Notes: a model not told the origin generated them from the letters alone. A stretch of 64,000 nucleotides of DNA from Epiperipatus broadwayi (GCA_028023455.1 JAQFVV010000185.1:1315239-1379238), one strand, 5' to 3'. Shown: positions 35,236 to 47,079, counted from the stretch's first letter. A program made the numbers and translations.

Positions 35236-36941
35236 TTTTAGATGATATACACAAAATATACAGTTTAAATAACTTTAGGAAAAGATTTTAAATAACTTGT
35301 TTGGGCATTATAAATACCGATTCACTCTAGCATAAATGGTTTTATTTCAGAAAGGAGTTTTAGCTATATTCTTTATATCGCAATACTCTGATATAATAAA
35401 AGTGATTGCTCACTCCCCTGCCCCCGATAATTTATTAACACACCAGACTCTGTTCTGATAAAAACGAAACATAAATCAATAAACATGAACTTAAAACTAA
35501 AGATAGATGACATAAGAATAAATTGCATAAAATGATCAATAAGATAATTTAGAAATAAGAATTTGTTGTATGGTTTTATAAAAATTAGATGTTTAGGATT
35601 ATTTAAAATTATTAATGATCAAGCAAGAATGGAGAGTGTTTTAAGATTTAAACAAATTTAAGATAAACATTTTAGTTGAACATTTAAAAAATATAATTAA
35701 TTATGTGATTTATTTAGCTAGCTTTCATTTAGTATATGTTTAGTTATGAAATTTAATATTTGGCAGAAAGGATTTACTGGCAAAGTCTTTAAGGCATTGT
35801 TCAATATGCTTCTCTCTCTATTCAGTCAATCTGGGCTTCTCTTTGGTTTGTTAGTCTGGATGTAGCTTCACAAATATATTTCTGTTGTAGCTTTTTCCAT
35901 TTCTCTGGTCTCTCAGGTACAGGTTCTTTCTTACTGTACTGGGCATGGTGAAGGTTTCTCTCATCGGTAGCCACTCGTGGAAGAGCAAATGGCTGTCTCT
36001 TTGTCTCTAGCCCACTGTCATCTTTGGATCTGCTTGGATGGTAGCATTTTAAGGTTCAGCTTTCTTAAATGGCAGGAACAGTTTTCTTATTTAACTTCAG
36101 CTCTGGTCTTCGAAATAATTTCAGCAGCAAGCACAATTTTCACAGCAACAGCAACAGGAAAAAATTAACACGGATGATGATGGACGGATGGAAGAGGACC
36201 CTTGATGGCTATTTTGGCCCTTTTTATCCTATATTTTTGACAGTAGTTACCTCCTACTTTGAGTCTTGTCACATCACCTGATGACTAGTTTTGAACTAGC
36301 TTTTAACCGAATATCCACTTAGTAAAATATTAAGTATAGCTAAATCTGGACTTGGAAAGGCTCTATTGTTTTAATTGACGTCATAGTTAAAAGATATATT
36401 TTCGAGAGAATGGTCACAAGCAATTTGTATAGATTTTTGTATAGATTTATGGCTGACTGAATATTATAATTGGTCTTGGTTATAATTTTTAAATAGGTCA
36501 AATTTTAGCCAAAGATTTATTTTTAGAAGGAAGTGTTAAAACTGATAAAACTTTCTGCTTGTAATTTTAAGGAAACTAAAGAATGGAAATTTTCTAACTT
36601 GGAAATTAGTTAAAATGAATACTGACTTAAAATAATTATTTAGAATGAATATTGAAAAATAAGTAATATTATAATTTTAAACTTATTATTCTGCTATATA
36701 GATAAATTCTAATTACACAGTTATGTTTCTTTCAGTTTTAACCAATCTAATGGAATATGCTCGTATATAAATATGTGAGACTGTATTTTTATATTTATAA
36801 TTAATAGGACGATTATATACGCACATACTCACAATATTAATAAGAACAAAGTTTTTAAAATTTAAGAAATACACACCATCTGAGTACAACAAATATATAC
36901 TATTATCAAAGATAATAGGTGAAACAGGTGTAACCGTTTCA
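35236..36941 (-). repeat. 3' LTR, truncated (family B, minus element)
   Basis: About 1.7 kb matching 41,115-42,830 almost throughout. It lacks the distal ~1.8 kb of the LTR. The cut falls just inside the tandem repeat that sits at about 40,850-41,140 in the full LTR. Confidence 0.85.
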
Positions 36942-37441
36942 TAGCAATCCATTCCTGGACAAAAAAAAAGACCTTTCTTCTCCCTTTATTCATAGCTCAT
37001 GTTTTTACTAGTCTTTCTACACAAATTTTATTTATATATTCTCCCCCCCCCCCTTTTTTTTTTTACTAATCTGGTCTATGTTCTTCAATCTCCCCTTTCC
37101 CTTTCTGGTCATGCAAGCACTCACCTGCTCCAGCATAGTTGAATATGATTAAGTAACATAATAATGAAATATATAAATATGACTAGCTAAGATAATAAAA
37201 TTTGATTATTTTCATGCTATATAATTTTTAATAATAAGATTAAATATAATTATAAATAGAATAAATAAAGTAACCTAATTCTAATGCTTAACTTTTTATT
37301 ACTATATATTACAAATATGACTAAATGATTAAATAAATACTTCTAATTACTCTCGCTCTATATAAATGAATAAATTAATGAATAAGTTAATACTAATTAC
37401 TATAGGTCGCAAAATATGATTAAATAAGTCAATACATATGG

Positions 37442-37740
37442 TTAAATAGGTAAAACTAATTCTAATTTTCGATAAACTAAAGAACCTAAATATAATGTCA
37501 CTACACCTTGTTCTAAGAGAACTTTTAATCTGGTACGTTTAATAAACATGGTTTCAAGTTTTCTGCGTCGTACTTTGCAAACTAACAGTAATTTCCCCCA
37601 GCTTTCCTTTAGCTGGTCTGGCCCTTTGTAGAGTGGGTGAAATTTTCGATTCTTGGATAAGGATCCATTATTTGGAGGCTTATCTTTCACCCAAACTCGG
37701 TCCCCTACTTCGATCTGGCAAGTTGAATTCTGTTTTCTTT
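37442..37740 (-). pseudogene. Integrase C-terminal remnant (family B, minus element)
   Basis: Same domain as 34,190-34,512: CQIEVGDRVWVKDKPPNNG, RKFHPLYKGP, and an end in LELVLPI. The catalytic core is missing upstream, where the frame is broken at a TAG near 37,765. It marks the 3' end of the lost pol gene. Confidence 0.75.
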
Positions 37741-37761
37741 TCTTATGCTCCTCTCACATTT

Positions 37762-38160
37762 CTAACATATTCGAGCCTGTTCTTCATCCTGGTGGTCCCT
37801 TGTTTCATTCTTTATGCTCAACACTATGAGAATGGTTTCTGGGCCACTGTTATCAAAATGAAGTCTCCAGGGTGGAAATCCTGTTTTCTCTGTCTTATAT
37901 ATACTATGCACTATGAGGTTTCTTAAAGTGATACCGTCCAATCTTTTTATTTTCTCCCAAGGGTTTGACTTTGGGTTCTCTATGGAGTTTAGAATGTATT
38001 GAAGCTGTTGTTGCTCCATCATGACTCCCTTCATACTTTCTTTGTTTGCCTCTTCCCTAAGATGCTCTTCTCCTCTGCTTCTTGTATTACTCTGCCCACT
38101 TTCCTTGTTTTCTACCTTGGCTACTTGAATTTCAACAGGAAATTTAGAATCTACTTTCAT
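37762..38160 (-). pseudogene. Gag-like / pol-junction ORF fragment (family B, minus element)
   Basis: A 132-codon open frame nearly identical to that of the plus copy (33,781). It is in line with the charged repeat at 38,160-38,640 and probably formed one frame with it. It contains MEQQQLQYILNSIENP and LRNLIVHSIYKTEKTG. No named domain. It stops just before the integrase tail. Confidence 0.5.
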
Positions 38161-38760
38161 TTCTGTTTCCAGTGGATCTCTTTCTTCTCTGTCTCTCCTT
38201 TCCTTTTCTTCCCTTTCAACCTTATATTTTTCTTCTCTAGCTATCTTTTCCTTTTCTTCCCTTTCTTTTCTATCTCTCCTCTCTTTTTCTTCCCTATCTC
38301 TTTCTTGTCATTGTAACATTCTAAGTATCTCCTCTACCTCTCTCATCCATTCTTCGCTAATTCTCCTTTCTTTTTTTCTCTTTTTTCTCTATCTCTCATT
38401 TTTTCTTCCTTTTCTGCATCATCTCTTTCTTCTCTATCTCTCCTTTCTTTTTCTTTCCTTTCTTCTCTATCTCTCCTTTCTTTTCCTTCTCTTTCTTCTC
38501 TATCTCCACTTTCAGCTTTTTCTTTTCCCCTTTCTTCTCTATCTCTTCTTTCTTTTTCTTTCTTTTCAGCGCTGTCTTTTTTTCTTTTCTATCTCTTTCT
38601 TCTACCCTCATCACCCATTTAATCATTGCCATCATCATTCTCTCTTCACTTCCTTTCCTATCTGTTCCTCCTGTTCCTCTTTTCCCTCTTCTTTTCCTTC
38701 TCCTTCCATTTTATTTTATTTTCTATATATATTTTATTATTATCTTCTTTGATCTGTTTC
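38160..38760 (-). repeat. Purine-strand coding minisatellite (K/E-rich, Gag region)
   Basis: The plus strand is almost pure C/T, so the minus strand is G/A-rich. Irregular units of about 30 bp translate into K/E-rich peptides such as EKKGEIEKKEKEKK. An 80-codon open frame runs 38,638-38,396. This looks like a charged, coiled-coil-prone Gag segment expanded by slippage. It could also be a pure simple repeat outside any gene. Confidence 0.7.
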
Positions 38761-39254
38761 TTTTATTTTTATATCTGACAGCTGATTCGCCATCTACTCC
38801 CCCAGAACTGACTACCTATGATTACTTTAATCACTCCTGTTCTTTGCCCATTTTCCTTTTTGCTATTTGCCACCTGATACATTTAACCTTTAATTAAATA
38901 TATAATAAGGACATCTAAATAATAAATTAAATTTTCAGACTCACCCAGCTTCTGTCTTTCCACCTGAGGTTTCTCCCTTAAAATAAAACTTTTCTTTTTT
39001 TTTCAGTACGTGTGCATTTCTTTCTTTTTTTTTTGCTTGATAATTTGTGTATTTCTTTTTCTTGCTTGATAATTTTCTTGCTCATCCCTCTCTGAATCAC
39101 AAAATTATTTAAATTATTCACAAACTCAACTATTTATCAACTATTATACCTGATTATGAATTGTTTTGTTTAATTTGTACATATTTTTTTTTCAAACTGC
39201 AATGATATTTGGAACAAAAAAATATAATACTCTACTTAGGGTTGTGTACTTAGT
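38761..39254 (-). mobile_element. 5' leader of family B element
   Basis: Noncoding stretch between the primer-binding region and the charged repeat. AT-rich with several T runs; no frame. Confidence 0.5.
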
Positions 39255-39299
39255 CTAAGCCACATGTTGGGTCACTAATTCCAGAAAAAAAATACCTAT
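39255..39299 (-). promoter_or_regulatory. Primer-binding-like region after 5' LTR (family B)
   Basis: On the minus strand the LTR end GACTGTTAC is followed by 'ataggta', a T run, and TGGAATTAGTGACCCAACAT. The last segment resembles the TGG..GACCC-type junction of Gypsy-group elements but lies about 17 bases from the LTR end, so the exact site is uncertain. Confidence 0.35.
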
Positions 39300-39654
39300 G
39301 TAACAGTCAGGTTTGTGCATTTGCTCAACAGACTGAGAGTCCAAGCCAGAGAACCAAAAGCTGACCAAGTCAGATAGTAATACCTTACGTCTGATCATAC
39401 CTTAACTCTCTCACTCGTGCTTCCAAGTCAACCCATCGTGAATGACATGACTGAGGTTACAATTGATATCTCTTTAATCATGTTCCAGCAATAGCAAAGC
39501 AGTAAAACATGAGACATTCCCCCTATTACATATTCTATTATATAACTTAGCTAGTGATTCATAAGATAATGAGCAAATAATGAGACTGAGACAAATTTAT
39601 ATTTCATAAATTTAATATAACATTTAGTAAATACAAAGCATAGTAAATTGTGTA

Positions 39655-39800
39655 TAGTTAGCTCACAAATAGGTGAGTGGATTCTCAGGATTATAAAATA
39701 ATACAAAGCAATGAGTGGATTATCAGGGTTATAAAATAATATTACAAAGCAAAGAGTAAATGCTCAGTGTTATAAAATAATATTACAAAGCAATGACTTT
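39655..39800 (-). repeat. Contracted palindrome/minisatellite block in LTR
   Basis: Three to four units containing 'ttataaaataatattacaaa' with one CTCACaaatagGTGAG-type palindrome at 39,661. It corresponds to the five-unit block at 144-392. Confidence 0.6.
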
Positions 39801-40839
39801 TTAATAAGCTTATGTCATCTTTCATGTCCTAATTCATGCTATGTTTTATATATTGGAAATCAGTTATAGCTAGCTAGAGTGATTGATTGATGGATAAATG
39901 ATAGAGGTTATATTATTATTAAGTTTAAGATTATATCATTATTACCAAGTTTAAGATTATATCATTATTACTAATTTTAAAATTATACTATAATTACTAG
40001 TTTAAAATTATATTATAATCACTAAGTTTAAGATTATATTATATTTACTAAGTTTAAGATTATATTATAAATATATTTAAAATCATATTACAGAGACATT
40101 TGTGTGACATATAATTGTTATACAGATAAATGCATTAAATCAGATTCTAGATCGGATCAACACTGAAGTTACTTTCGAGGGAAACTGAATTGAGAAGTGG
40201 TGGCAGTGTAACGTCAGATTCTAGTGCGTTAGAAACTATAGTATCAGATAAGTGTGAACCGAATGCATTCGTAATTGGGTTTATTACCTAGTAAACAGTT
40301 CCCTAACCGATCTGCTTGCTATAATGGAAGAGGCCTTTTAATTAAATGAACAGAAGATTGGCTTATGAGCCCTTTGGAAAAGCTTTGGTTTCATTAAATA
40401 CGAATAACTGTCACATTTTCCTAAACTTTCGAGGCATGACTTGATGAAATACGAAGAAATGTCACAATAGTCTAAACTTTCGAGTTGTGACTGAATGTGG
40501 AACAATCTTGAGGTGGGCCATTATAGACATAGCAAGTAGATATGCATATTTATGCAATTCAGCAATACATTCACAATGCTAAATTAATATTTTATAAATT
40601 AATTACACCAAAATCTTATCTTTTTCAGTGCTACTACCACCGATCCCTTCATAAATGAGCTTATTAGATTATATGATAAGGGCAATAATGAGAATCTGAT
40701 TCAAGGTTATCTGCATAGCTACTTATTCTCTAATTAAATGAAGTTATAGCACACTTAAGATTTTCAGAACTGGGAACATTAATTATATGTAATATAACCT
40801 ACATCTAATATCAAACTGTTTTTTAAATAATAAAATTTG

Positions 40840-41150
40840 AGTTATAAAATAGCTCATGCAAATTATTGATTTTCAAATTACTCATCTTAAATAACTTGTC
40901 AAAATAGACCTTACTACTAATGCAAAATGTTTTAAATAGCTAATGCAAACCTACATTTTAAATAGCTGGTGTAAAATATACTTTTTGAATAACTTACACA
41001 AATATAATTCTTAAATACCTGGGCAAAATCTGCATTTTAAATAACATACGCAATATATACGTTTTAACTAACTTTAGCAATACTTTTCATTTTAGATAAC
41101 TTGAGAAAAAGATGCATTTTAGATGATATACACAAAATATACATTTTAAA
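40840..41150 (-). repeat. ~30-35-bp tandem repeat in family B LTR
   Basis: About eight degenerate units of the form 'ttttaaataactt' plus 'gcaaaat.tgca'. The 3' LTR copy retains only the last one or two units and is broken exactly here. Confidence 0.75.
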
Positions 41151-42830
41151 TAACTTTAGCAAAAGATTTTAAATAACTTGTTCGGGCATTATAAATACCG
41201 ATTCACTCTAGCATAAATGGTTTTATTTCAGAAAGGAGTTTTAGCTATATTCTTTATATCGCAATACTCTGATATAATAAAAGTGATTGCTCACTCCCCT
41301 CCCCCTGATAATTTATTAACACACCAGACTCCGTTCTGATAAAAACACAGCATAAATCAATAAACATGAACTTAAAAATAAAGATAGATGACATAAGAAT
41401 AAATTGCATAAAATGATCAATAAGATAATTTAGAAATAAGAATTTGTTGTATGGTTTTATAGAAATTAGATGTTTAGGATTATTTAAAATTATTAATGAT
41501 CAAGCAAGAATGGAGAGTGTTCTAAGAATTTAAACAAATTTAAGATAAACATTTTAGTTGAACATTTAGAAAATATAATTAATTATGTGATTTATTTAAC
41601 TAGCTTTCATTTATCATACGTTTAGTTATGAAATTTAATATTTGGCAGAAAGGATTTACCGGCAAAGTCTTTAAGGCATTGTTTAATATGCTTCTCTCTC
41701 TATTCAGTCAGGCTGGGCATCTCTTTGGTTTTTTAGTCTGGATGTAGCTTCACAAATTTATTTCTGTGGCAGCTTTCCCCATTTTTCTGGTCTCTCAGGT
41801 ACAGCTTCTTTCTTACTCTGCTGGGCATGGTGGAGGTTTCTCTCATCGGTAGCCATTCATGGAAGAGTAAATGGCTGTCTTTTTGTCTCTAGCCCACTGT
41901 CATCTTTGGAGCCACTTGGATGGTAGCTTTTTAAGATTCAGATTTTTTAAATGGCAGGAACAGTTTTCTTATTTAACTTCAGCTCTGGTCTTTGGAAACA
42001 ATTTCAGCAGCAAGCACAATTTTCACAGCAACAGCAACAGGAAAAAATTAACACGGATGATGATGGATGGATGGATGGATGGAAAAGGACCCTTGATGGC
42101 TATTTTGGCCTTTTTATCCTATATTTTTGCCAGTAGTTACCTCCTACTTTGAGTCATGTCACATCACCTGATGACTAGTTTTGAACTAGCCTTTAACTAA
42201 ATATCCAGTTAGTAAAATATTAAGTATAGCTAAATCTGGACTTGGAAAGACTCTATTGTTTTAATTGACATCATAGTTAAAAGATATATTTTCAAGAGAA
42301 TGATCACAAGCAATTTATATAGATTTTTGTATAGATTTATGCCTGACTGAATATTATAATTGGTCTTGGTTATAATTTTTAAATAGGTTAAATTTTAGCC
42401 AAAGATTTATTTTTAGAACGAAGTGTTAAAACTGATAAAACTTTCTGCTTGTAATTTTAAGGAAACTAAAGAATGGAAATTTTCTAACTTGGAAATTAGT
42501 TAAAATGAATACTGACTTAAATAATTATTTAGAATGAATATTGAAAAATAAGTAATATTATAATTTTAAACTTATTATTCTGCTATATAGATAAATTCTA
42601 ATTACACAGTTATGTTTCTTTCAGTTTTAACCAATCTAACGGAATATGCTCGTATATAAATATTTGAGACTGTATTTTTATATTTATAATTAATAGGACG
42701 ATTATATACGCACATACTCACAATATTAATAAGAACAAAGTTTTTAAAATTTAAGAAATACACGCCATCTGAGTACAACAAATATATACTATTATCAAAG
42801 ATAATAGGTGAAACAGGTGTAACCGTTTCA

Positions 42831-44273
42831 ACAGTTGTTATGTCCTTGACTTAGATGTAGAGCAATAACAGTTAATTTATGTACATGAGGTTATACATTT
42901 GCATTTGGACATCCAGATATGTTCTCTGAATGACACAATAATCAAGTTTATTTTTAAAGTGCATCCTCAGCATTTTATTTATATAAATTAGAAATTAGTT
43001 TATAAATGGGCTGTATACTCATAATATTATATGGCTAGAGTTGATGATGACCAGCATATATCAGGTTGCCAGCATTATTTTTATTATGATAGACACTTTA
43101 GCATTTTACTATGTGCATCCAAATAATTATTGTTACATTTGCTATGTTTGACATTGGCTAGAAGATAATCAATCTGTTTTATTATGTATCTCTTTTAGAT
43201 TCAGTCACAAGAACTTTTAATTATTCATGTTTAAGTTTGATTATATAACTTATTATTATTATAATTACTTATTTCATCCTATGATGATTTCTTTATGTTC
43301 TTATTTGTTTGTTGATTGTGATATTTAATGGTGATGATGACTGCCCTATCAGCATACTTACTTCATCTTTTCATTCCATTCCATAAATATAAACCATGAG
43401 GCCTTAAGATCCAAGAGTTATTCTATGCTGATTCTTTCATATTTCTGTTATAGTTTTTCATTGATTGAGATTTTTGGAGATGATGATTGCCATTTTCCCA
43501 TATTTAATACTTTTTTTTAAAATTTCATTCAATATATATAAAACAAGGAGTCCCTAAGATCCAGGAGTTGAATGCATTCAGGCTTGATTTACCTCACAAT
43601 AGCTGCATCATAGTATCAGCCAGTTATTTGTTTTATAATTTGTATAATAACTGCATTGTCAATACTTTTTACATTTTTTTTTTTTTAAATTGTATTTTAT
43701 TTCAAAACTATTTTAATTTCTGCAACAACTTTCTGAAACTCATTTTTGAAATTTAATTTCACTCAATCTTTAATTATATTTTCTTTATCTCTTTTTGTTA
43801 TTTTATTTTTATTTTTTGAAATTAAATAGTGAGTTTTATGCCCTGTGTGGTTTATTGCAGTTGTAAAACTGTCAAGACTCTTCTTGGATTGTTTCCACTT
43901 TTGTTATTTCCACCACTCAAACATCTTATGAATTCTCAAGCAATAAAGTCTTTCAGTATTTATTCACATTTATTTACAAATGACTTCTAAGGACATAATT
44001 AAATATATATATATATATAAAGTTTGATGTCTGTATTTGTGTGAATTTTACTGTGTTAATATATATATATTTGAATATTATATATAATAAAAGTTTATTT
44101 AAAATTTTATATTAACATTTTACTTGTAATTATATGGTGACAATTTCCATCACTTACTATCAATTGTTAAAAATACTTAGAAAAATAATAATTTTGTTTT
44201 TACTTTTCCAAATTCATCAACATATAGTAATAACACACTTATTAGTATGTAACTCATTTTAACTGTTATTGTT
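42831..44273. other. AT-rich sequence without recognisable gene
   Basis: Contains the tandem duplication listed at 43,318; otherwise nothing supported. Confidence 0.5.
43318..43600. repeat. ~150-bp tandem duplication, diverged
   Basis: Two diverged copies, each with 'gatgatgat.gcc', a T-rich part, 'ttcattc.at' and 'taagatcca.gagtt', starting near 43,318 and 43,465. Confidence 0.6.
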
Positions 44274-44285
44274 CTTCTCCCTTTT

Positions 44286-44379
44286 TCATGTGTCAAAGCA
44301 TAGACCGGAAAGTTCCCCGCCAATCCAGGACAACTACTTGTAATGTGGCTGTGCTGACCACTCGACCACCAACACATGA
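44286..44379 (-). ncRNA. 94-bp tRNA-like insertion with 12-bp target duplication
   Basis: The direct repeat CTTCTCCCTTTT at 44,274-44,285 and 44,380-44,391 flanks exactly 94 bp. On the minus strand the insert starts TCATGTGTTGG and ends GACACATGA, so the ends pair over eight bases. It contains TGGTCGAGTGGTCAGCAC, very close to the A-box/D-arm of class II (Ser/Leu-type) tRNAs. The length also suits a long-variable-arm tRNA. The T-arm/B-box region (GGCGGGGAACTTTCC) is not canonical. It is best read as a retroposed tRNA or tRNA-like pseudogene or minimal SINE without poly(A). Confidence 0.55.
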
Positions 44380-45420
44380 CTTCTCCCTTTTATAGGTATT
44401 GCTGGCTTGACTAGTGATAGTAATTATACCAGCACCTAAAGAACACCAGTTTGATTCTTATGTTACTATTATTGTTATTTAGGCCAGCAATATCTATAGA
44501 AAAGAGGAAAATAATATCACTGAAAGCATTGTGTTTGTGCTAATCTATGGGTTAATAATTTCTTAGTTGAATATATTCAGTAAAACATGAAGTTTCAGTT
44601 TTTTTTTTTTAAAAAAAAAGCATTTAATACTTAAAAGAAGCGGTGGAAATAATTACAAATAGAATATTATCATCACAAACATTTTGTCGATATATTAAAA
44701 ACTTTTTTATTCACAGTTACCTTCTAAGAATAACCATTTTGAATTTTCATTTTTTAATTATATCTCACAGTACTAGAAGAATACCCCACCTCCCATATAT
44801 CTGGTATTTAGTTCTCCACTATGACAAATGATTCTATTAATTAGTTTTATTAAAGCTCGGACAGTTTCATGAATTTAATATCAGATGTACGTTTTATAAG
44901 TTTTCAGTTTAAAAATATAAATACTGGAAATAAAGTATTATAGCTACTTTTGTAAAAGTTTTTCATTGACGTTTTTTTTTTTTATTTCAAAATTATTTTA
45001 ACTTTTGCATTAATGTTCCGAACTTATTTAAAAAAAAAAAACTAATTTCAATTATGGTTATTTATACAATGTAAATATCAAGAGTTTATGTCAAATTTTT
45101 ATATAAAACTAATTATTTGTTATTCAAACATAAAAATATTAAAACATAATTTGACGGGTATTACAATAAAGCTTTTTTTATACCTGATTATTTTATTCGT
45201 TCATAAAATTTAATGTTTTTTAATTTTATTGGCTATTGGCTAATTTTGAATTAAATCGTAAAGAGAATAAAATGACAGTTTTATTCTTTGTAATTTGTTG
45301 AAAATATTTCTATCAGAATTTTAATGCTTTTTATTTAAAATCAATATTGATATTCTATACATTTTTGTGCAAAAAATATTTTATACGTATTATTATTTTG
45401 AAAAGTCTTCTAGAGAAATG

Positions 45421-45468
45421 ATGATACAATTGTCTGCCATGTTTATGACCTGGATTTAAATTCAGATT
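45421..45468 (+). mobile_element. tRNA-like SINE head relic
   Basis: 'tgtctgccatgtttatgacc' followed by 'tggatttaaattc', a degenerate B box. Related to 29,356-29,415. Confidence 0.4.
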
Positions 45469-45933
45469 GATAAAACTTGAAACTTTTTTCCTATTCTTAC
45501 TAAATTTGGAAATTTTCTTTCATTATTTATTCAGATAACTATACAATATTAAATATATGATTGGTTACTATTTTTAATAGGAAACGTCTTGGAAGTGGTT
45601 GAAAAATATTTTGACTAGGTATACTGATTAGTTAATTTACTTGAAAAAAAAAAAACGATCCACTTTATTTCTTTATTATAAATTTTGAAGCTGAATTAAA
45701 ACTTTTCTACCCAAACTCATTGTTATAATCACATAAAATAGTTTTTATTATTTTATGCGATTATACTGAAAGTATTACATATTCAATTTTAAAACTATTC
45801 ATATGGTGTTAAACATGCTTGAATAAGAAAGTTTCTGGTTAATTTCAAATTACACAGACAAAAAATAGATGTAGACTACTACTGACAGTCTTGATAGTTT
45901 TCAACCATATTTATTTTATTTATAAAAATATTC

Positions 45934-45935
45934 AA

Positions 45936-45972
<37 letters not shown>
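45934..45972. repeat. (CA)n(TA)n microsatellite
   Basis: About nine CA units followed by about nine TA units. Confidence 0.9.
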
Positions 45973-46501
45973 CTGTCTTCACTATTCACTGTACACTAGC
46001 TAAGACCCTATGTCCAACCACAGAAAATGTATGTTCTTTTTTTAAAATAAATTATCATCTACACAAATAATTACCTAAGTTAAAGAATAAAGTGTTTTTA
46101 AAAAAGGAAATCAATGAAATAAAATATACAAAATTTAAATTTTTATTTGTAAATATTTTTTAAAAATATGGCAGAAATAAATACGATAAAGTTTCATAAT
46201 TTAACAGAATCCATTAAAGAATGCGATTAATTTATGAAACATTTTATTTGGAAGAAAAATAGATAACAGGGAAAAAATTGAAACAATAGGTTACTAATAA
46301 GTAGTTTAATTAAAAATAGAATTGAAAAGGGTATAAATAAAAAAAAATTCTTTTGTTCTGGGTCTTATGCTTACTGTAGTCTTGCTGAAGAATTAGCTAT
46401 TATTCTGAATTTTTCGGAAAGAAGTTTGCTGAAATTTACAAAATAATTTTCTGGGAAAGCTTGCTGTACTATCTTCAAGCCATAATCTTTTTTGTTCTGT
46501 T

Positions 46502-46503
<2 letters not shown>

Positions 46504-46584
<81 letters not shown>
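46504..46584. repeat. (TA)n microsatellite, ~80 bp
   Basis: Uninterrupted TA alternation, the longest pure dinucleotide tract in the window. Confidence 0.95.
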
Positions 46585-46588
<4 letters not shown>

Positions 46589-47079
46589 ATAATTCACAAA
46601 ATAAGCTACTCTGCAAAAAGAAATGTGTGAATAATATTCTTTGTCTTCACTCTCCTGCCTATTCCTGAGACTGGAGTCATAGACATGTGAGCCAGCCTGA
46701 GAACTAAAGTGCCCTGCATTCATGACAAATGCCATACTCTGTTCAATAAAAATTATTTCAATGGAAATGTGATATAGCATCATGACTCAAAAAGGACTGC
46801 CATGCAACATCTACAGTTTCCATTTTAACATCAGCCTTCTAATTACCTGTAACTATTCCATGATTTGAAATATGTTTTGTCTTTTCTCAATGTAAATTTA
46901 AATATCTGCTCTGTTATTCTATGTATATCTTTTTTAAAATTTATATGTTTTTTGTATTGCAAAATATATTTAATCATTTGCTTCTTTTTCTTTTAAATAT
47001 TGCAATGGGTAGTAGTTTATCATGTATAATGGTGGCAATAGTTCTTATTAATTTAATTGAAAATGTGTCATTTAACTTT
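46585..47079. other. AT-rich sequence without recognisable feature
   Basis: The first 230 bp are less AT-rich, but no frame or motif is supported. Confidence 0.45.

Larger units (their letters stand above)
36711..38249. repeat. Right arm of large inverted repeat
   Basis: Inverted copy of 33,701-35,235, so the two arms of about 1.5 kb enclose about 1.48 kb of LTR sequence. Arms differ by scattered substitutions and by the lengths of the A and G runs. Confidence 0.85.
35236..42830 (-). mobile_element. LTR retrotransposon, family B (minus strand, pol-less)
   Basis: Reading the minus strand: 5' LTR 42,830-39,300, leader, charged Gag-like region (about 38,640-37,762), integrase tail (37,690-37,442), purine tract, and a 3' LTR from 36,941 cut short at 35,236. 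The LTR start TGAAACGG is shared by all copies. Protease, RT, RNase H and the integrase core are absent, so the 2.4-kb interior is shorter than the 3.5-kb LTR. Probably a Gypsy-group, non-autonomous element. Confidence 0.8.
39300..42830 (-). repeat. 5' LTR (family B, minus element), ~3.5 kb
   Basis: The start (TGAAACGG at 42,830) is fixed by the 3' LTR and the plus copy. The end (about 39,300) is fixed by similarity to window positions 480-745. It contains a less AT-rich block at 41,800-42,130. On the minus strand that block has ATAAAA near 42,117 followed by such sequence, a possible promoter. Several short frames here are mirrored in the 3' LTR but are not conserved proteins. Confidence 0.75.
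44392..46503. other. AT-rich sequence without recognisable gene
   Basis: Only homopolymers, one microsatellite and the SINE-like relic below. Confidence 0.5.

Noticed and set aside
34999-35241. 80-codon frame at the LTR start, also on the minus strand at 36,952-36,713
   Set aside because: Present in inverted copies and repeated because the LTR is; product lacks recognisable features and crosses the LTR boundary.
35977-36281. Frames in the LTR (also at 41,871-42,152)
   Set aside because: Duplicated only because the LTR is duplicated; the two copies are frameshifted against each other and no domain is present.
37633-38316. Plus-strand frames (97 and 105 codons) rich in F, S and L
   Set aside because: Antisense shadows of the family B Gag-like and charged-repeat regions.
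46371-46783. Frames containing long IYIY runs
   Set aside because: Translations of the TA microsatellite.
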